DNA of 6,765 nucleotides from Verrucomicrobiota bacterium (GCA_013152075.1 JAADHD010000098.1:1-6765); one strand, 5' to 3'. Positions 1-5,795 are shown, counted from the first letter of the stretch. Numbers and translations are program-made. The notes: generated by a model from the letters alone, not told the origin.

Positions 1-107
1 CGCAAAGCATGGTCATCTGAAAATAGAAACAGAATATTGGGACGCTCATCAGCAGCGAGCGAATGGGTGAAGATCAAACAGAACAAAGATAGATAGATTT
101 TTTTCAT
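1..107 (-). CDS. Secreted sulfatase, N-terminal fragment (gene runs off the left edge)
   Basis: The minus strand from ATG at 107 encodes 35 codons before the window ends. Residues 1-18 form a signal peptide (MKK start, hydrophobic stretch, SLA-A cleavage region). Next comes RPNILFLFSDDHA (22-34), the first strand and metal-binding motif of type I sulfatases; Asp31 and Asp32 would be two of the calcium ligands. The family hydrolyses sulfate esters, in PVC bacteria usually on algal or host glycans, in the periplasm or outside the cell. The C/S-x-P-x-R motif that carries the formylglycine residue lies outside the window, so the maturation type and substrate cannot be told. This start is chosen because it gives a clean MKK signal peptide. 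An in-frame GTG 21 nt upstream is less likely. A GGAGGTG sequence lies about 20 nt upstream, too far to be a normal ribosome binding site. It is transcribed divergently from the cytochrome/SUMF1 genes. Confidence 0.87.
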   Translation of the reverse strand, partial: MKKIYLSLFCLIFTHSLAADERPNILFLFSDDHAL

Positions 108-158
108 GGGTAAAAACCAGGGGAACACCTCCCCTCTACCTTGTAGGGACAATCTCTC

Positions 159-175
159 GTTTTTGTCACAAAAAC
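159..175. promoter_or_regulatory. Perfect 17-bp palindrome, operator candidate
   Basis: GTTTTTGT-C-ACAAAAAC has two perfect 8-bp arms around one central base. It sits 52 bp from the sulfatase start and overlaps the -35 hexamer of the proposed rightward promoter. A dimeric repressor bound here could control one or both divergent genes. The arms are low-complexity (T5/A5), so chance is a real alternative, and no regulator gene is visible in the window. Confidence 0.4.
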
Positions 176-191
176 TTTACTGAACTGTATT
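163..191 (+). promoter_or_regulatory. Possible sigma70-like promoter for the first cytochrome/SUMF1 gene
   Basis: TTGTCA (163-168, 5 of 6 matches to the -35 consensus) lies 17 nt before TGTATT (186-191, 4 of 6 to the -10 consensus). Transcription would start near 198 and leave a leader of about 170 nt containing the CCCTG stem-loop. Consensus matching alone is weak evidence in an AT-rich gap. Confidence 0.28.
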
Positions 192-287
192 TAAAAACAG
201 ACCAGATCCCGATTACTGCTCTTTTTTTGCGCCAAAGCCACTTCTAACGCCATCCTGCCAGTTGACGAAGAGCAAAATCTCTCTAAC

Positions 288-352
288 GGTTTACGCCCTG
301 TTGCAGGGTCGTCCTTAAACCCTGTAACACCCTGAAACCAATATTGACCCTG
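288..352 (+). promoter_or_regulatory. Structured 5' leader with repeated CCCTG and one CAGGG
   Basis: CCCTG (296-300) and CAGGG (304-308) form a tight hairpin with a TTG loop. It is enclosed by GGTTTA (288-293) pairing with TAAACC (316-321). Three more CCCTG copies follow, at 320-324, 330-334 and 348-352, and each could pair with the same single CAGGG. Mutually exclusive pairing is thus possible just before the start codon at 371. No known riboswitch class is recognised, and a regulatory role is inference. Confidence 0.3.
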
Positions 353-370
353 ACTATCCATCTATAGCCA

Positions 371-2083
371 ATGAAACTTTCCCGCCCAACCTTTTTTGCC
401 ACCGCCCTGATCGCGAGTAGCACCTTCGCCGCACAAGCCGCTGACAAACCCAGCAACATTGATTTTGTCAAAGATGTGCAGCCAATCTTCGAAGCTGCCT
501 GCGTAAATTGCCACGACGAAGCCAGTAACGAAAAAGACGGTGGTGACTACCGCATGGACACCAAGGAACTCGCATTCAAAGGAGGCAAGGATTACAACCC
601 ATCCATCGTAGCCGGTGATCCCAATGAATCCCCAGTATGGTGGATGACCACCGAGCCAGCTGATGGCGACGTCATGCCCGCCAAGCCAAAAACCAATGCC
701 CCCATCACCAAACTCCAGCAGGACATTCTGGAAGCCTGGGTGAAAGAAGGTGCCAAATGGCCCGACGGTTTGGATCTCACCGAAACACCTCGTTTGAAAT
801 TCAAAGTCAATGTATTGCCGGTGTTGAAAAAAGGGCCTCCGTTTTCTGAAAAGAAAATCGGCACCATCAAAACCTGGATCAAGCAGGGCGCTACCTGGCC
901 AGCTAAATATCAATTGCCGCTCGAAGGCGAAAGCAAGGAAATTGCCGAGCCTGCTGGCAACTTCACCCTCACCGTTTTGCCCTTGTTGAAAAAAGGCGGT
1001 GAATTTTCGGTCGCAGAAATCGCCACTCTCAGCAAATGGGCTGAAGCAGGCGCTCAGTGGCCCAAAGGCTACAAACTTCCGCTCGCGGAAGAAACAGGAC
1101 CGAAAGACGACATCACACTGACCACCAAAATTCGCACCAAAATCCTCGCCGACTCCAAGGAGAAATCGGCAGGTGAAATGAAAAACTATGAAAGTTCGAT
1201 CCCCTTCTCGGGAGTGAAGTTCGACATGGTAGCCATCAAAGGCGGCGAGTTCATGATGGGCAGCCCCGACGGCGAAAAGGATCGCGCTGACGATGAAGGC
1301 CCGCAACGCAAGATCACCATCGAACCTTTCTGGATGGGCAAATACGAAGTCACCTGGAACATGTATGAGCCCTACGGAACCACTGACGTTCCGCGACGCA
1401 AAGACGGCTTCCCGGAAAAAGTGACTGAAGAAATGCCGCCAGAAGCGCTCGTTTCCGCTCCCACCACCGCTTACTCGGAAATGAGTTTCGGCATGGGCAC
1501 TGATGGTTTTCCCGCCATCTGCATGACCCAGCACGCGGCTAATAAATTCTGCCAGTGGCTCAGTGCTCAAACCGGACACTTCTATCGCTTACCCACCGAA
1601 GCGGAATGGGAATATGCCGCGCGAGCCGGAACCAAAACTGCCTACTCTTTTGGTGATGATCCTGCCAAGCTGAAAGAATACGGCGTGTTTGATGCCAATC
1701 AGTATTCCAAAGTCGGCACCCTGAAACCCAATCCGTGGGGTCTCTACGACATGCACGGCAATGTGCTCGAATGGGTCATCGACCAATACGGCCCTTACAA
1801 CAAAGAATTCAAAAATCCCAATCCCTGGGCCGTGCCGACCGAACTTTACCCACGTGTAGCTCGCGGTGGTTCTTGGTATGACTACCCCAGCGATTGCCGA
1901 TCCGCCATCCGCTACCAATCCGAAGCTGACTGGAAAATGGAAGATCCCCAACTGCCTAAATCAATCTGGTACCACACCGATGCCCAATGGCTCGGTTTCC
2001 GTCTGGTGCGTCCGCTGAAAACTCCGTCTGTAGAAGAAATGCACAAATTCTGGAACATCGGAGTGATCCCGGACGAGGACTAA
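371..2083 (+). CDS. Secreted cytochrome c (PSCyt1-type)-SUMF1/FGE-like fusion protein, copy 1
   Basis: A 570-residue exported protein. It has a signal peptide 1-23 (AQA cleavage) and a planctomycete-type cytochrome c module at about 28-133, with haem motif CVNCH (44-48) and likely axial Met102 in MPAKP. Two haem-less repeats follow (141-184 and 197-238, each ending GA-x-WP-x-x-Y-x-LPL), then a SUMF1/FGE-like domain at about 283-548 with GGEFMMGSP, RLPTEAEWEYA, MHGNVLEW, RGGSWYDYPSDCRSA and LGFRLVRP. True formylglycine-generating enzymes use two Cys five residues apart (336/341 in human). Here they are Asp504 and Cys509, so sulfatase activation by the known copper mechanism is unlikely. A binding or other enzymatic role, as in many SUMF1-superfamily proteins, fits better. 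A one-electron redox role for the haem part is expected. No Shine-Dalgarno is seen before ATG 371; the signal peptide supports that start. A close paralog follows. Confidence 0.9.
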   Translation: MKLSRPTFFATALIASSTFAAQAADKPSNIDFVKDVQPIFEAACVNCHDEASNEKDGGDYRMDTKELAFKGGKDYNPSIVAGDPNESPVWWMTTEPADGDVMPAKPKTNAPITKLQQDILEAWVKEGAKWPDGLDLTETPRLKFKVNVLPVLKKGPPFSEKKIGTIKTWIKQGATWPAKYQLPLEGESKEIAEPAGNFTLTVLPLLKKGGEFSVAEIATLSKWAEAGAQWPKGYKLPLAEETGPKDDITLTTKIRTKILADSKEKSAGEMKNYESSIPFSGVKFDMVAIKGGEFMMGSPDGEKDRADDEGPQRKITIEPFWMGKYEVTWNMYEPYGTTDVPRRKDGFPEKVTEEMPPEALVSAPTTAYSEMSFGMGTDGFPAICMTQHAANKFCQWLSAQTGHFYRLPTEAEWEYAARAGTKTAYSFGDDPAKLKEYGVFDANQYSKVGTLKPNPWGLYDMHGNVLEWVIDQYGPYNKEFKNPNPWAVPTELYPRVARGGSWYDYPSDCRSAIRYQSEADWKMEDPQLPKSIWYHTDAQWLGFRLVRPLKTPSVEEMHKFWNIGVIPDED

Positions 2084-2104
2084 GAACAAACAAGTCCAAG
2101 ACGA

Positions 2105-2145
2105 AGAAGACGAACCGGTGCCTTTCTTGCACCCGTTCGTCTTTT
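2105..2145 (+). terminator. Hairpin with T-run between the two paralogs (intrinsic terminator candidate)
   Basis: The arms 2107-2121 and 2129-2143 pair over 15 positions with a single C-C mismatch, around a 7-nt loop (CTTTCTT). The stem can be extended at its base by a G-T and an A-T pair to 2105/2145. It starts 21 nt after the first paralog's stop codon and ends in TTTT. The T-run is short, so termination may be partial and allow some read-through into the second paralog. Confidence 0.65.
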
Positions 2146-2154
2146 CCATATATT
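2127..2154 (+). promoter_or_regulatory. Weak promoter candidate for the second paralog
   Basis: TTGCAC (2127-2132, 3 of 6 to the -35 consensus) is 16 nt before TATATT (2149-2154, 5 of 6 to the -10 consensus). The start would be near 2161, giving a leader of only about 11 nt, which would suit a gene with no visible Shine-Dalgarno. The hexamers overlap the terminator hairpin, so this could be coincidence. Confidence 0.2.
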
Positions 2155-2171
2155 GGCGATAACTATTATCT

Positions 2172-3905
2172 ATGAAAGCTTCCCTTCAATACGTATGCAC
2201 TTCTGTCCTGTTAGTTTGCCTTCTGGTTTTTTCCATCAAGGCCCAGGACAAGAAAAAAGCTACACTCCCCGCCAACATCGATTTTATTAAAGACGTAAAA
2301 CCGATTTTTGAGTCAGCCTGCCTGAACTGTCACGATGAGAAACACAACGAGGAAGATGGCGGTGACTACCGAATGGATACCAAGGAACTGGCTTTCAAGG
2401 GAGGCAAAGACTACAACCCTTCCATCGTAGCGGGTGAGCCAAACGAATCCCCCGTCTGGTGGATGACTACTGAAGAGCCTGATGGCGACATCATGCCGGC
2501 CAAGCCCAAAAGCAATCCACCTATCAGCAAACTCCAGCAAGATATCCTGGAAGCATGGGTGAAAGAAGGAGCCAAATGGCCGGACAGCGAAACGCTTTCT
2601 TCGGTTCCCCGGCTGAGATTCAAAGTCAATGTTTTGCCAATTTTGAAAAAAGGCGCTCCGTTTTCAGAGAAAAAAATCAATACCCTGCGAATCTGGATCG
2701 AACAGGGCGCGATGTGGCCTAAAGATTACAGTCTGCCTCTCGAAAGCAAAAACAGGGAAATCGCCGAACCTGCCGGAAATTTTACTCTCACCGCCCTGCC
2801 TTTGCTTACAAAAGGAGGTAACTTTTCGATCGAAGAAATCGCCACTCTCAGCAAATGGGTGAATGAAGGCGCCCCATGGCCAAAAGATTACAAGCTCCCT
2901 ATTGCCGAAGAGATAGGGCCCAAAGATGACATCACACTGACCACAAGCATCCACAAAAAAATCGTCAGCGGAAGCACGGAAAAAACGGAAACGGCGATGA
3001 AGGATTACCAAAGCAAAATCCCCTTAACCGACGAACCCTTTGAAATGGTCGCAATCAAAGGAGGTACATTTTTAATGGGCAGCCCGATTACAGAAAAGGG
3101 CCGAAGCAAAGACGAAGGGCCCCAACACAAAGTCACCGTTGATCCATTTTGGATTGGTAAATTTGAAGTCACCTGGAACATGTACGATCCTTTTTCTATA
3201 ACCAACGACCCACGACGCAAAGACGGATTCCTGTCAAAAGTGGACGACAATACGACCGCCGCAGACCTCGTTTCAAAACCCACCGCCCCCTACGAACCGA
3301 TGGACTTCGGCATGGGCAAGCGTGATCTCCCTGCCGTTGGGATGACTCAACACGCTGCTAATAAATTTTGCCAGTGGCTCAGTGTGCAAACCGGTCATTT
3401 TTATCGACTGCCTACGGAAGCCGAATGGGAATACGCCTGTCGTGCAGGAACCACAACTGCCTATTCTTTTGGCGATAATCCTAATGATTTGAAAAATTAT
3501 GGCGTATTCGATGCGGCCAAATATGCCAAAGGTGGTAGCAAAAAGCCCAATCCCTGGGGCCTTTATGACATGCACGGCAATGTGCTCGAATGGGTTTTGG
3601 ACCAATACGCGCCCTACTCCCAGACCGCAGTAAGCAACCCTTGGGTGAAACCCACCCAACTTTACCCCCGGGTAGCTCGCGGGGGTTCCTGGTATGACTA
3701 CGAGGATGACTGCCGCAGCGCTATTCGTATTCAGTCGGACGGAGATTGGAAAATGACGGACCCGCAACTTCCTCAATCGATCTGGTACCACACCGATGCT
3801 GAATGGCTGGGGTTTCGTCTAGTCCGTCCACTAAAGGTTCCCTCTATAAAAGAAATGCACGAATATTGGAATCTCGGTGTGATCCCGGATGAAGACGAAG
3901 AATGA
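2172..3905 (+). CDS. Secreted cytochrome c (PSCyt1-type)-SUMF1/FGE-like fusion protein, copy 2
   Basis: A 577-residue paralog with the same architecture as copy 1: signal peptide of about 24 residues (SIKA cleavage), cytochrome c module at about 34-138 with CLNCH (50-54) and likely axial Met108, haem-less repeats at about 147-190 and 202-243, and a SUMF1/FGE-like domain at about 288-553. Between residues 62 and 138 only about 7 of 77 positions differ from copy 1. The catalytic Cys pair of real FGEs is again incomplete (Asp509, Cys514), so the substitution is shared and not a random lesion. The most variable stretches are the signal peptide and the loop near 352-375. Two isolated Cys differ: Cys423 here is Ala in copy 1, and copy 1 Cys384 is Gly here. 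No Shine-Dalgarno precedes ATG 2172. The 3' end overlaps or abuts apbE, which suggests co-translation. Partner and substrate are unknown. Confidence 0.9.
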   Translation: MKASLQYVCTSVLLVCLLVFSIKAQDKKKATLPANIDFIKDVKPIFESACLNCHDEKHNEEDGGDYRMDTKELAFKGGKDYNPSIVAGEPNESPVWWMTTEEPDGDIMPAKPKSNPPISKLQQDILEAWVKEGAKWPDSETLSSVPRLRFKVNVLPILKKGAPFSEKKINTLRIWIEQGAMWPKDYSLPLESKNREIAEPAGNFTLTALPLLTKGGNFSIEEIATLSKWVNEGAPWPKDYKLPIAEEIGPKDDITLTTSIHKKIVSGSTEKTETAMKDYQSKIPLTDEPFEMVAIKGGTFLMGSPITEKGRSKDEGPQHKVTVDPFWIGKFEVTWNMYDPFSITNDPRRKDGFLSKVDDNTTAADLVSKPTAPYEPMDFGMGKRDLPAVGMTQHAANKFCQWLSVQTGHFYRLPTEAEWEYACRAGTTTAYSFGDNPNDLKNYGVFDAAKYAKGGSKKPNPWGLYDMHGNVLEWVLDQYAPYSQTAVSNPWVKPTQLYPRVARGGSWYDYEDDCRSAIRIQSDGDWKMTDPQLPQSIWYHTDAEWLGFRLVRPLKVPSIKEMHEYWNLGVIPDEDEE

Positions 3906-4968
3906 AATGTATCTACTCCGCATCCACCTGCTCATTCTAAGCGGCCTCTTTTTGTTTCTCGATCATTCCATCGCGCAAAATTCTTCGCCCTCGAGCAACA
4001 AAAAATCCGTTCTGATGTCCTATCAGAAACCGCGGATGGGAACCCTGTTCACCATCCGCCTCTGGGCATTGCCCGCCGACAGTCAGAAAGCACGCGCAGC
4101 CGCCGACGCGGCTTTTGAAGAAATCTCCCGACTCAATTCCATACTCTCGGATTACGAACTCAACTCCGAGCTGTTACTCGTCACCCAAAAACCCAAGGAC
4201 GTCTGGATCCCGGTCAGTGATGACTTTCTCAAAATACTGACTCTCAGTCATCAACTCTCCGCTGCCACTGACGGAGACTTCGACGTCACCGCCGGCCCGC
4301 ACATCCGCAACTGGCGACTAAGCAAGCGGGACCGGCGACTGCCACGCCCGGATCGCATAGCAAACGCAACTTCCAAAACCGGTTACCAAAAACTCGCCAT
4401 CGACCCCAAAAACAAAGCGGTGAAATTTGCTGTCGACGGCATGCGTCTGGATTTTGGCGGAATCGCCAAGGGTTACGCCGCCGATGCCGCTCTCGCCATT
4501 CTCACCAAACACGGTTTTCCTCAAGCCATTGTTGCCGGCAGTGGTGATATCGTTGCCGGTGATCCCCCACCCGGCCATCCGGAAGGCTGGGCGATCGGCA
4601 TCCGCTCGCTCGATATGGAGGACTCAAAAAAACTCACCGATACCGTGCTACTCTCTCACTCTGCGGTTTCCACCTCGGGTGACACGCAGCAGTTCCTCGA
4701 CATCGACGGCAAACGTTATTCGCACATTGTCGATCCCAAAACCGGTCTCGGGCTCACCGAACGAATCGGCGTCACCATCATCGGCCCCAACGCCGTTACC
4801 ACCGACAGCGCTGCCACCGCAGTGAGCGTGATGGGAAAAATACGCGGACTCGCCTATGTTGAAAAACAGCCCGACATCGAATGTCTCATCGTCAAAAAAG
4901 ATGCCGATGGAAAAGATCAGCTCATCGAGTCCAGTGGATTCAATAAAAAACGGCGAGCAAAACACTGA
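3889..4968 (+). CDS. apbE: FAD:protein FMN transferase, exported ApbE-family flavinylating enzyme
   Basis: A 359-residue ApbE-family protein. The family cleaves FAD and attaches FMN through a phosphoester bond to Ser/Thr of exported or membrane flavoproteins, using Mg2+. Visible motifs: MGTLFTI (50-56), LNSILSDYELNSEL (82-95), GDFDVTAGP (129-137), LDFGGIAKGYAADAA (187-201), AGSGDI (216-221), AVSTSGD (259-265), YSHIVDPKTG (277-286) and TTDSAATA (304-311), the last probably holding the metal-binding Asp306. A signal peptide ends near SIA-Q (29/30). It lacks an obvious lipobox. ATG 3889 overlaps the second paralog by 17 nt. ATG 3907, 1 nt after that gene's TGA, gives a 353-residue form with an equally usable signal peptide. 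Either way translational coupling is likely. No FMN_bind domain or D-x-x-S/T-G-A-T target motif is present in the other proteins here, so the flavinylated partner lies outside the window. The tail is basic (KKRRAKH). Confidence 0.93.
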   Translation: MKTKNEMYLLRIHLLILSGLFLFLDHSIAQNSSPSSNKKSVLMSYQKPRMGTLFTIRLWALPADSQKARAAADAAFEEISRLNSILSDYELNSELLLVTQKPKDVWIPVSDDFLKILTLSHQLSAATDGDFDVTAGPHIRNWRLSKRDRRLPRPDRIANATSKTGYQKLAIDPKNKAVKFAVDGMRLDFGGIAKGYAADAALAILTKHGFPQAIVAGSGDIVAGDPPPGHPEGWAIGIRSLDMEDSKKLTDTVLLSHSAVSTSGDTQQFLDIDGKRYSHIVDPKTGLGLTERIGVTIIGPNAVTTDSAATAVSVMGKIRGLAYVEKQPDIECLIVKKDADGKDQLIESSGFNKKRRAKH

Positions 4969-4992
4969 TCCATCGCTGACCCCTCATTCAGC

Positions 4993-5026
4993 GGACGATC
5001 CCGCGGCCGCGGGATCGTCCCTACCA
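4993..5026 (-). repeat. REP-like unit A (inverted partner of unit B)
   Basis: On the minus strand this unit reads TGGTAGGGACG followed by a hairpin ending CGTCC. The hairpin is a perfect 28-bp palindrome (arms 4993-5006 and 5007-5020, centre GCGG|CCGC). The GTAG in the head resembles the conserved tetranucleotide beside REP hairpins recognised by RAYT-type Y1 transposases. It starts 24 nt after the apbE stop codon and may also act as a strong RNA hairpin at the 3' end of that transcript, but no T-run follows. Confidence 0.7.
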
Positions 5027-5040
5027 CGACCATCTCAGCA

Positions 5041-5068
5041 TGGTAGGGGCGTGCGGCCTCGCACGTCC
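5041..5068 (+). repeat. REP-like unit B (inverted partner of unit A)
   Basis: Head TGGTAGGGGCG, then a hairpin GGGCGTGCG (5047-5055) / CGCACGTCC (5060-5068) with a 4-nt loop and one G-T wobble. Head and tail match unit A on the opposite strand, but the stem sequence differs and still pairs. Units A and B face away from each other's hairpins across a 14-nt spacer (5027-5040), as in a BIME. Further alternative stems reach to 5080 (GGCCTCG/CGAGGCC, 5055-5074; CACGT/ACGTG, 5062-5080). Confidence 0.7.
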
Positions 5069-5099
5069 GAGGCCCACGTGTTGCAATCGAAATCAAATA

Positions 5100-5125
5100 A
5101 TGAAGGAGTCAGATGAAGGAGTCAG
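5100..5125. repeat. Perfect 13-bp tandem duplication
   Basis: ATGAAGGAGTCAG occurs twice head to tail (5100-5112 and 5113-5125). The second copy runs into the left end of the inverted-repeat element at 5116-5210, so the duplication involves that element's end sequence. It may be a replication slip or a trace of insertion. Confidence 0.8.
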
Positions 5126-5210
5126 TCCTTGAATTCGATAATCCTCAGAATCAGAGGTCGCAAATTCACTTCCCATCAGAGTAAATCTTTGCCATTCAGG
5201 ACTGACCCTT
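5116..5210. repeat. MITE-like 95-bp element with imperfect terminal inverted repeats
   Basis: The left end AAGGAGTCAGTCCTTGAAT (5116-5134) matches the complement of the right end, AAGGGTCAGTCCTGAAT (5210-5194), with only two one-base gaps. The ungapped core GTCAGTCCT/AGGACTGAC (5121-5129, 5198-5206) is a perfect 9-bp inverted repeat. No protein is encoded inside; an interrupted dyad CCTC...GAGG lies at 5143-5157. The right end overlaps the last codons and stop of engB. It looks like a small non-autonomous element or dispersed repeat. No clear target-site duplication is visible. Confidence 0.5.
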
Positions 5211-5795
5211 ACGCAACCCATCGATGAACTGCAGCAAGTCCAAACGTCCGTCTTCGGATTTCGCGGAGGTAGAAAAAACCAACGGCTCACCGGTAGTGTG
5301 TTCACTCAGCTCTTCGAGAAACAACTTTTGGTTAGCCTTCATCCGACCCGGCTTGACCTTGTCAGACTTTGTAAATACGAGAGAAAAAGAAACCTTTCGC
5401 TCTACCAGCCAAGTTACGTGATCGACGTCGATCGCCATCGGCTCATGTCGGGAATCTATCAATACAAACACGTGCTTGAGCCCCTCCCTGAACTCAATGT
5501 AATCCGCCACAAAATCATTAAACCTCTGTCGTTCAGACTTGGCGGCTTTTGCGTAGCCATAGCCAGGAAGATCAACGAAACACCAGTCTTCGTTGATCAC
5601 AAAAAAATTAATCAATCGCGTGTGTCCTGGTTTACTCGAAACTTTCGCCAACAACTTCTGATTGCAAAGTAGATTCAAGAGTGATGATTTTCCCACATTT
5701 GATCGGCCAATGAAGGCAAATTCCGGCAAGTCGGATTTCGGGCAACCATCAAGACTCACGGCACTGGTGACAAATTTAGCTGAAGTAATTTTCAT
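5196..5795 (-). CDS. engB: Ribosome-biogenesis GTP-binding protein EngB/YihA/YsxC
   Basis: A 199-residue TrmE-Era-EngA-EngB-type GTPase needed for late assembly of the large ribosomal subunit and, in the bacteria studied, for normal division. G1 P-loop GRSNVGKSS (30-38), G2 Thr59 in KPGHTR, G3 DLPG (75-78), G4 TKSD (142-145) and G5 SAK (177-179) are all present. The order and spacing match B. subtilis YsxC (about 195 residues). The start at 5795 (MKITSAKF) is chosen because it aligns with the family N-terminus (MKVTKSEI in YsxC). An in-frame ATG at 5858 would add 21 residues unlike the family. The last residues, KGQS and the stop, come from the terminal repeat of the element at 5116-5210, so the extreme C-terminus may have been replaced. 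It converges with apbE and is divergent from the Gfo/Idh gene. Confidence 0.95.
   Translation of the reverse strand: MKITSAKFVTSAVSLDGCPKSDLPEFAFIGRSNVGKSSLLNLLCNQKLLAKVSSKPGHTRLINFFVINEDWCFVDLPGYGYAKAAKSERQRFNDFVADYIEFREGLKHVFVLIDSRHEPMAIDVDHVTWLVERKVSFSLVFTKSDKVKPGRMKANQKLFLEELSEHTTGEPLVFSTSAKSEDGRLDLLQFIDGLRKGQS

Larger units (their letters stand above)
108..370. other. Divergent intergenic region between sulfatase and first cytochrome/SUMF1 gene
   Basis: No coding sequence is supported in these 263 nt. Reading rightward, there is a 6-bp inverted repeat AGGGGA/TCCCCT with a 5-nt loop (119-135) in the sulfatase leader, a 17-bp perfect palindrome (159-175), a possible rightward promoter (163-191), an AT-rich near-palindrome CTGT...ACAG (185-200) and a C-rich leader with four CCCTG copies (296-352). 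The length and this content fit a regulated divergent promoter region. No clear promoter for the sulfatase was found. Confidence 0.6.

Noticed and set aside
362..1579. Long open frame (405 codons) on the minus strand, opposite the first paralog
   Set aside because: It is the antisense shadow of a clearly coding gene. It gives a Phe/Gly-rich protein with no recognisable domain, and similar shadows occur opposite the second paralog.
371..2083. Calling the paralogs genuine formylglycine-generating enzymes
   Set aside because: The first catalytic Cys is Asp in both copies at the exact aligned position, and the proteins carry a haem module not found in canonical FGEs.
4993..5020. Simple intrinsic terminator for apbE
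   Set aside because: The 28-bp perfect palindrome has no following T-run and is better explained as one half of the inverted REP-like pair, though it may still affect the transcript end.
4856..5116. 86-codon plus-strand frame across the apbE end and the REP-like units
   Set aside because: The first part is an out-of-frame shadow of apbE, and the rest is translated hairpin sequence.
5093..5305. 70-codon minus-strand frame across the engB 3' end and the inverted-repeat element
   Set aside because: It overlaps engB out of frame and owes its length to the repeat element. No domain is recognised.
5298..5672. 124-codon plus-strand frame inside the engB region
   Set aside because: It lies antisense to EngB, whose five GTPase motifs are intact and in order. 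The plus-strand product shows no motif.
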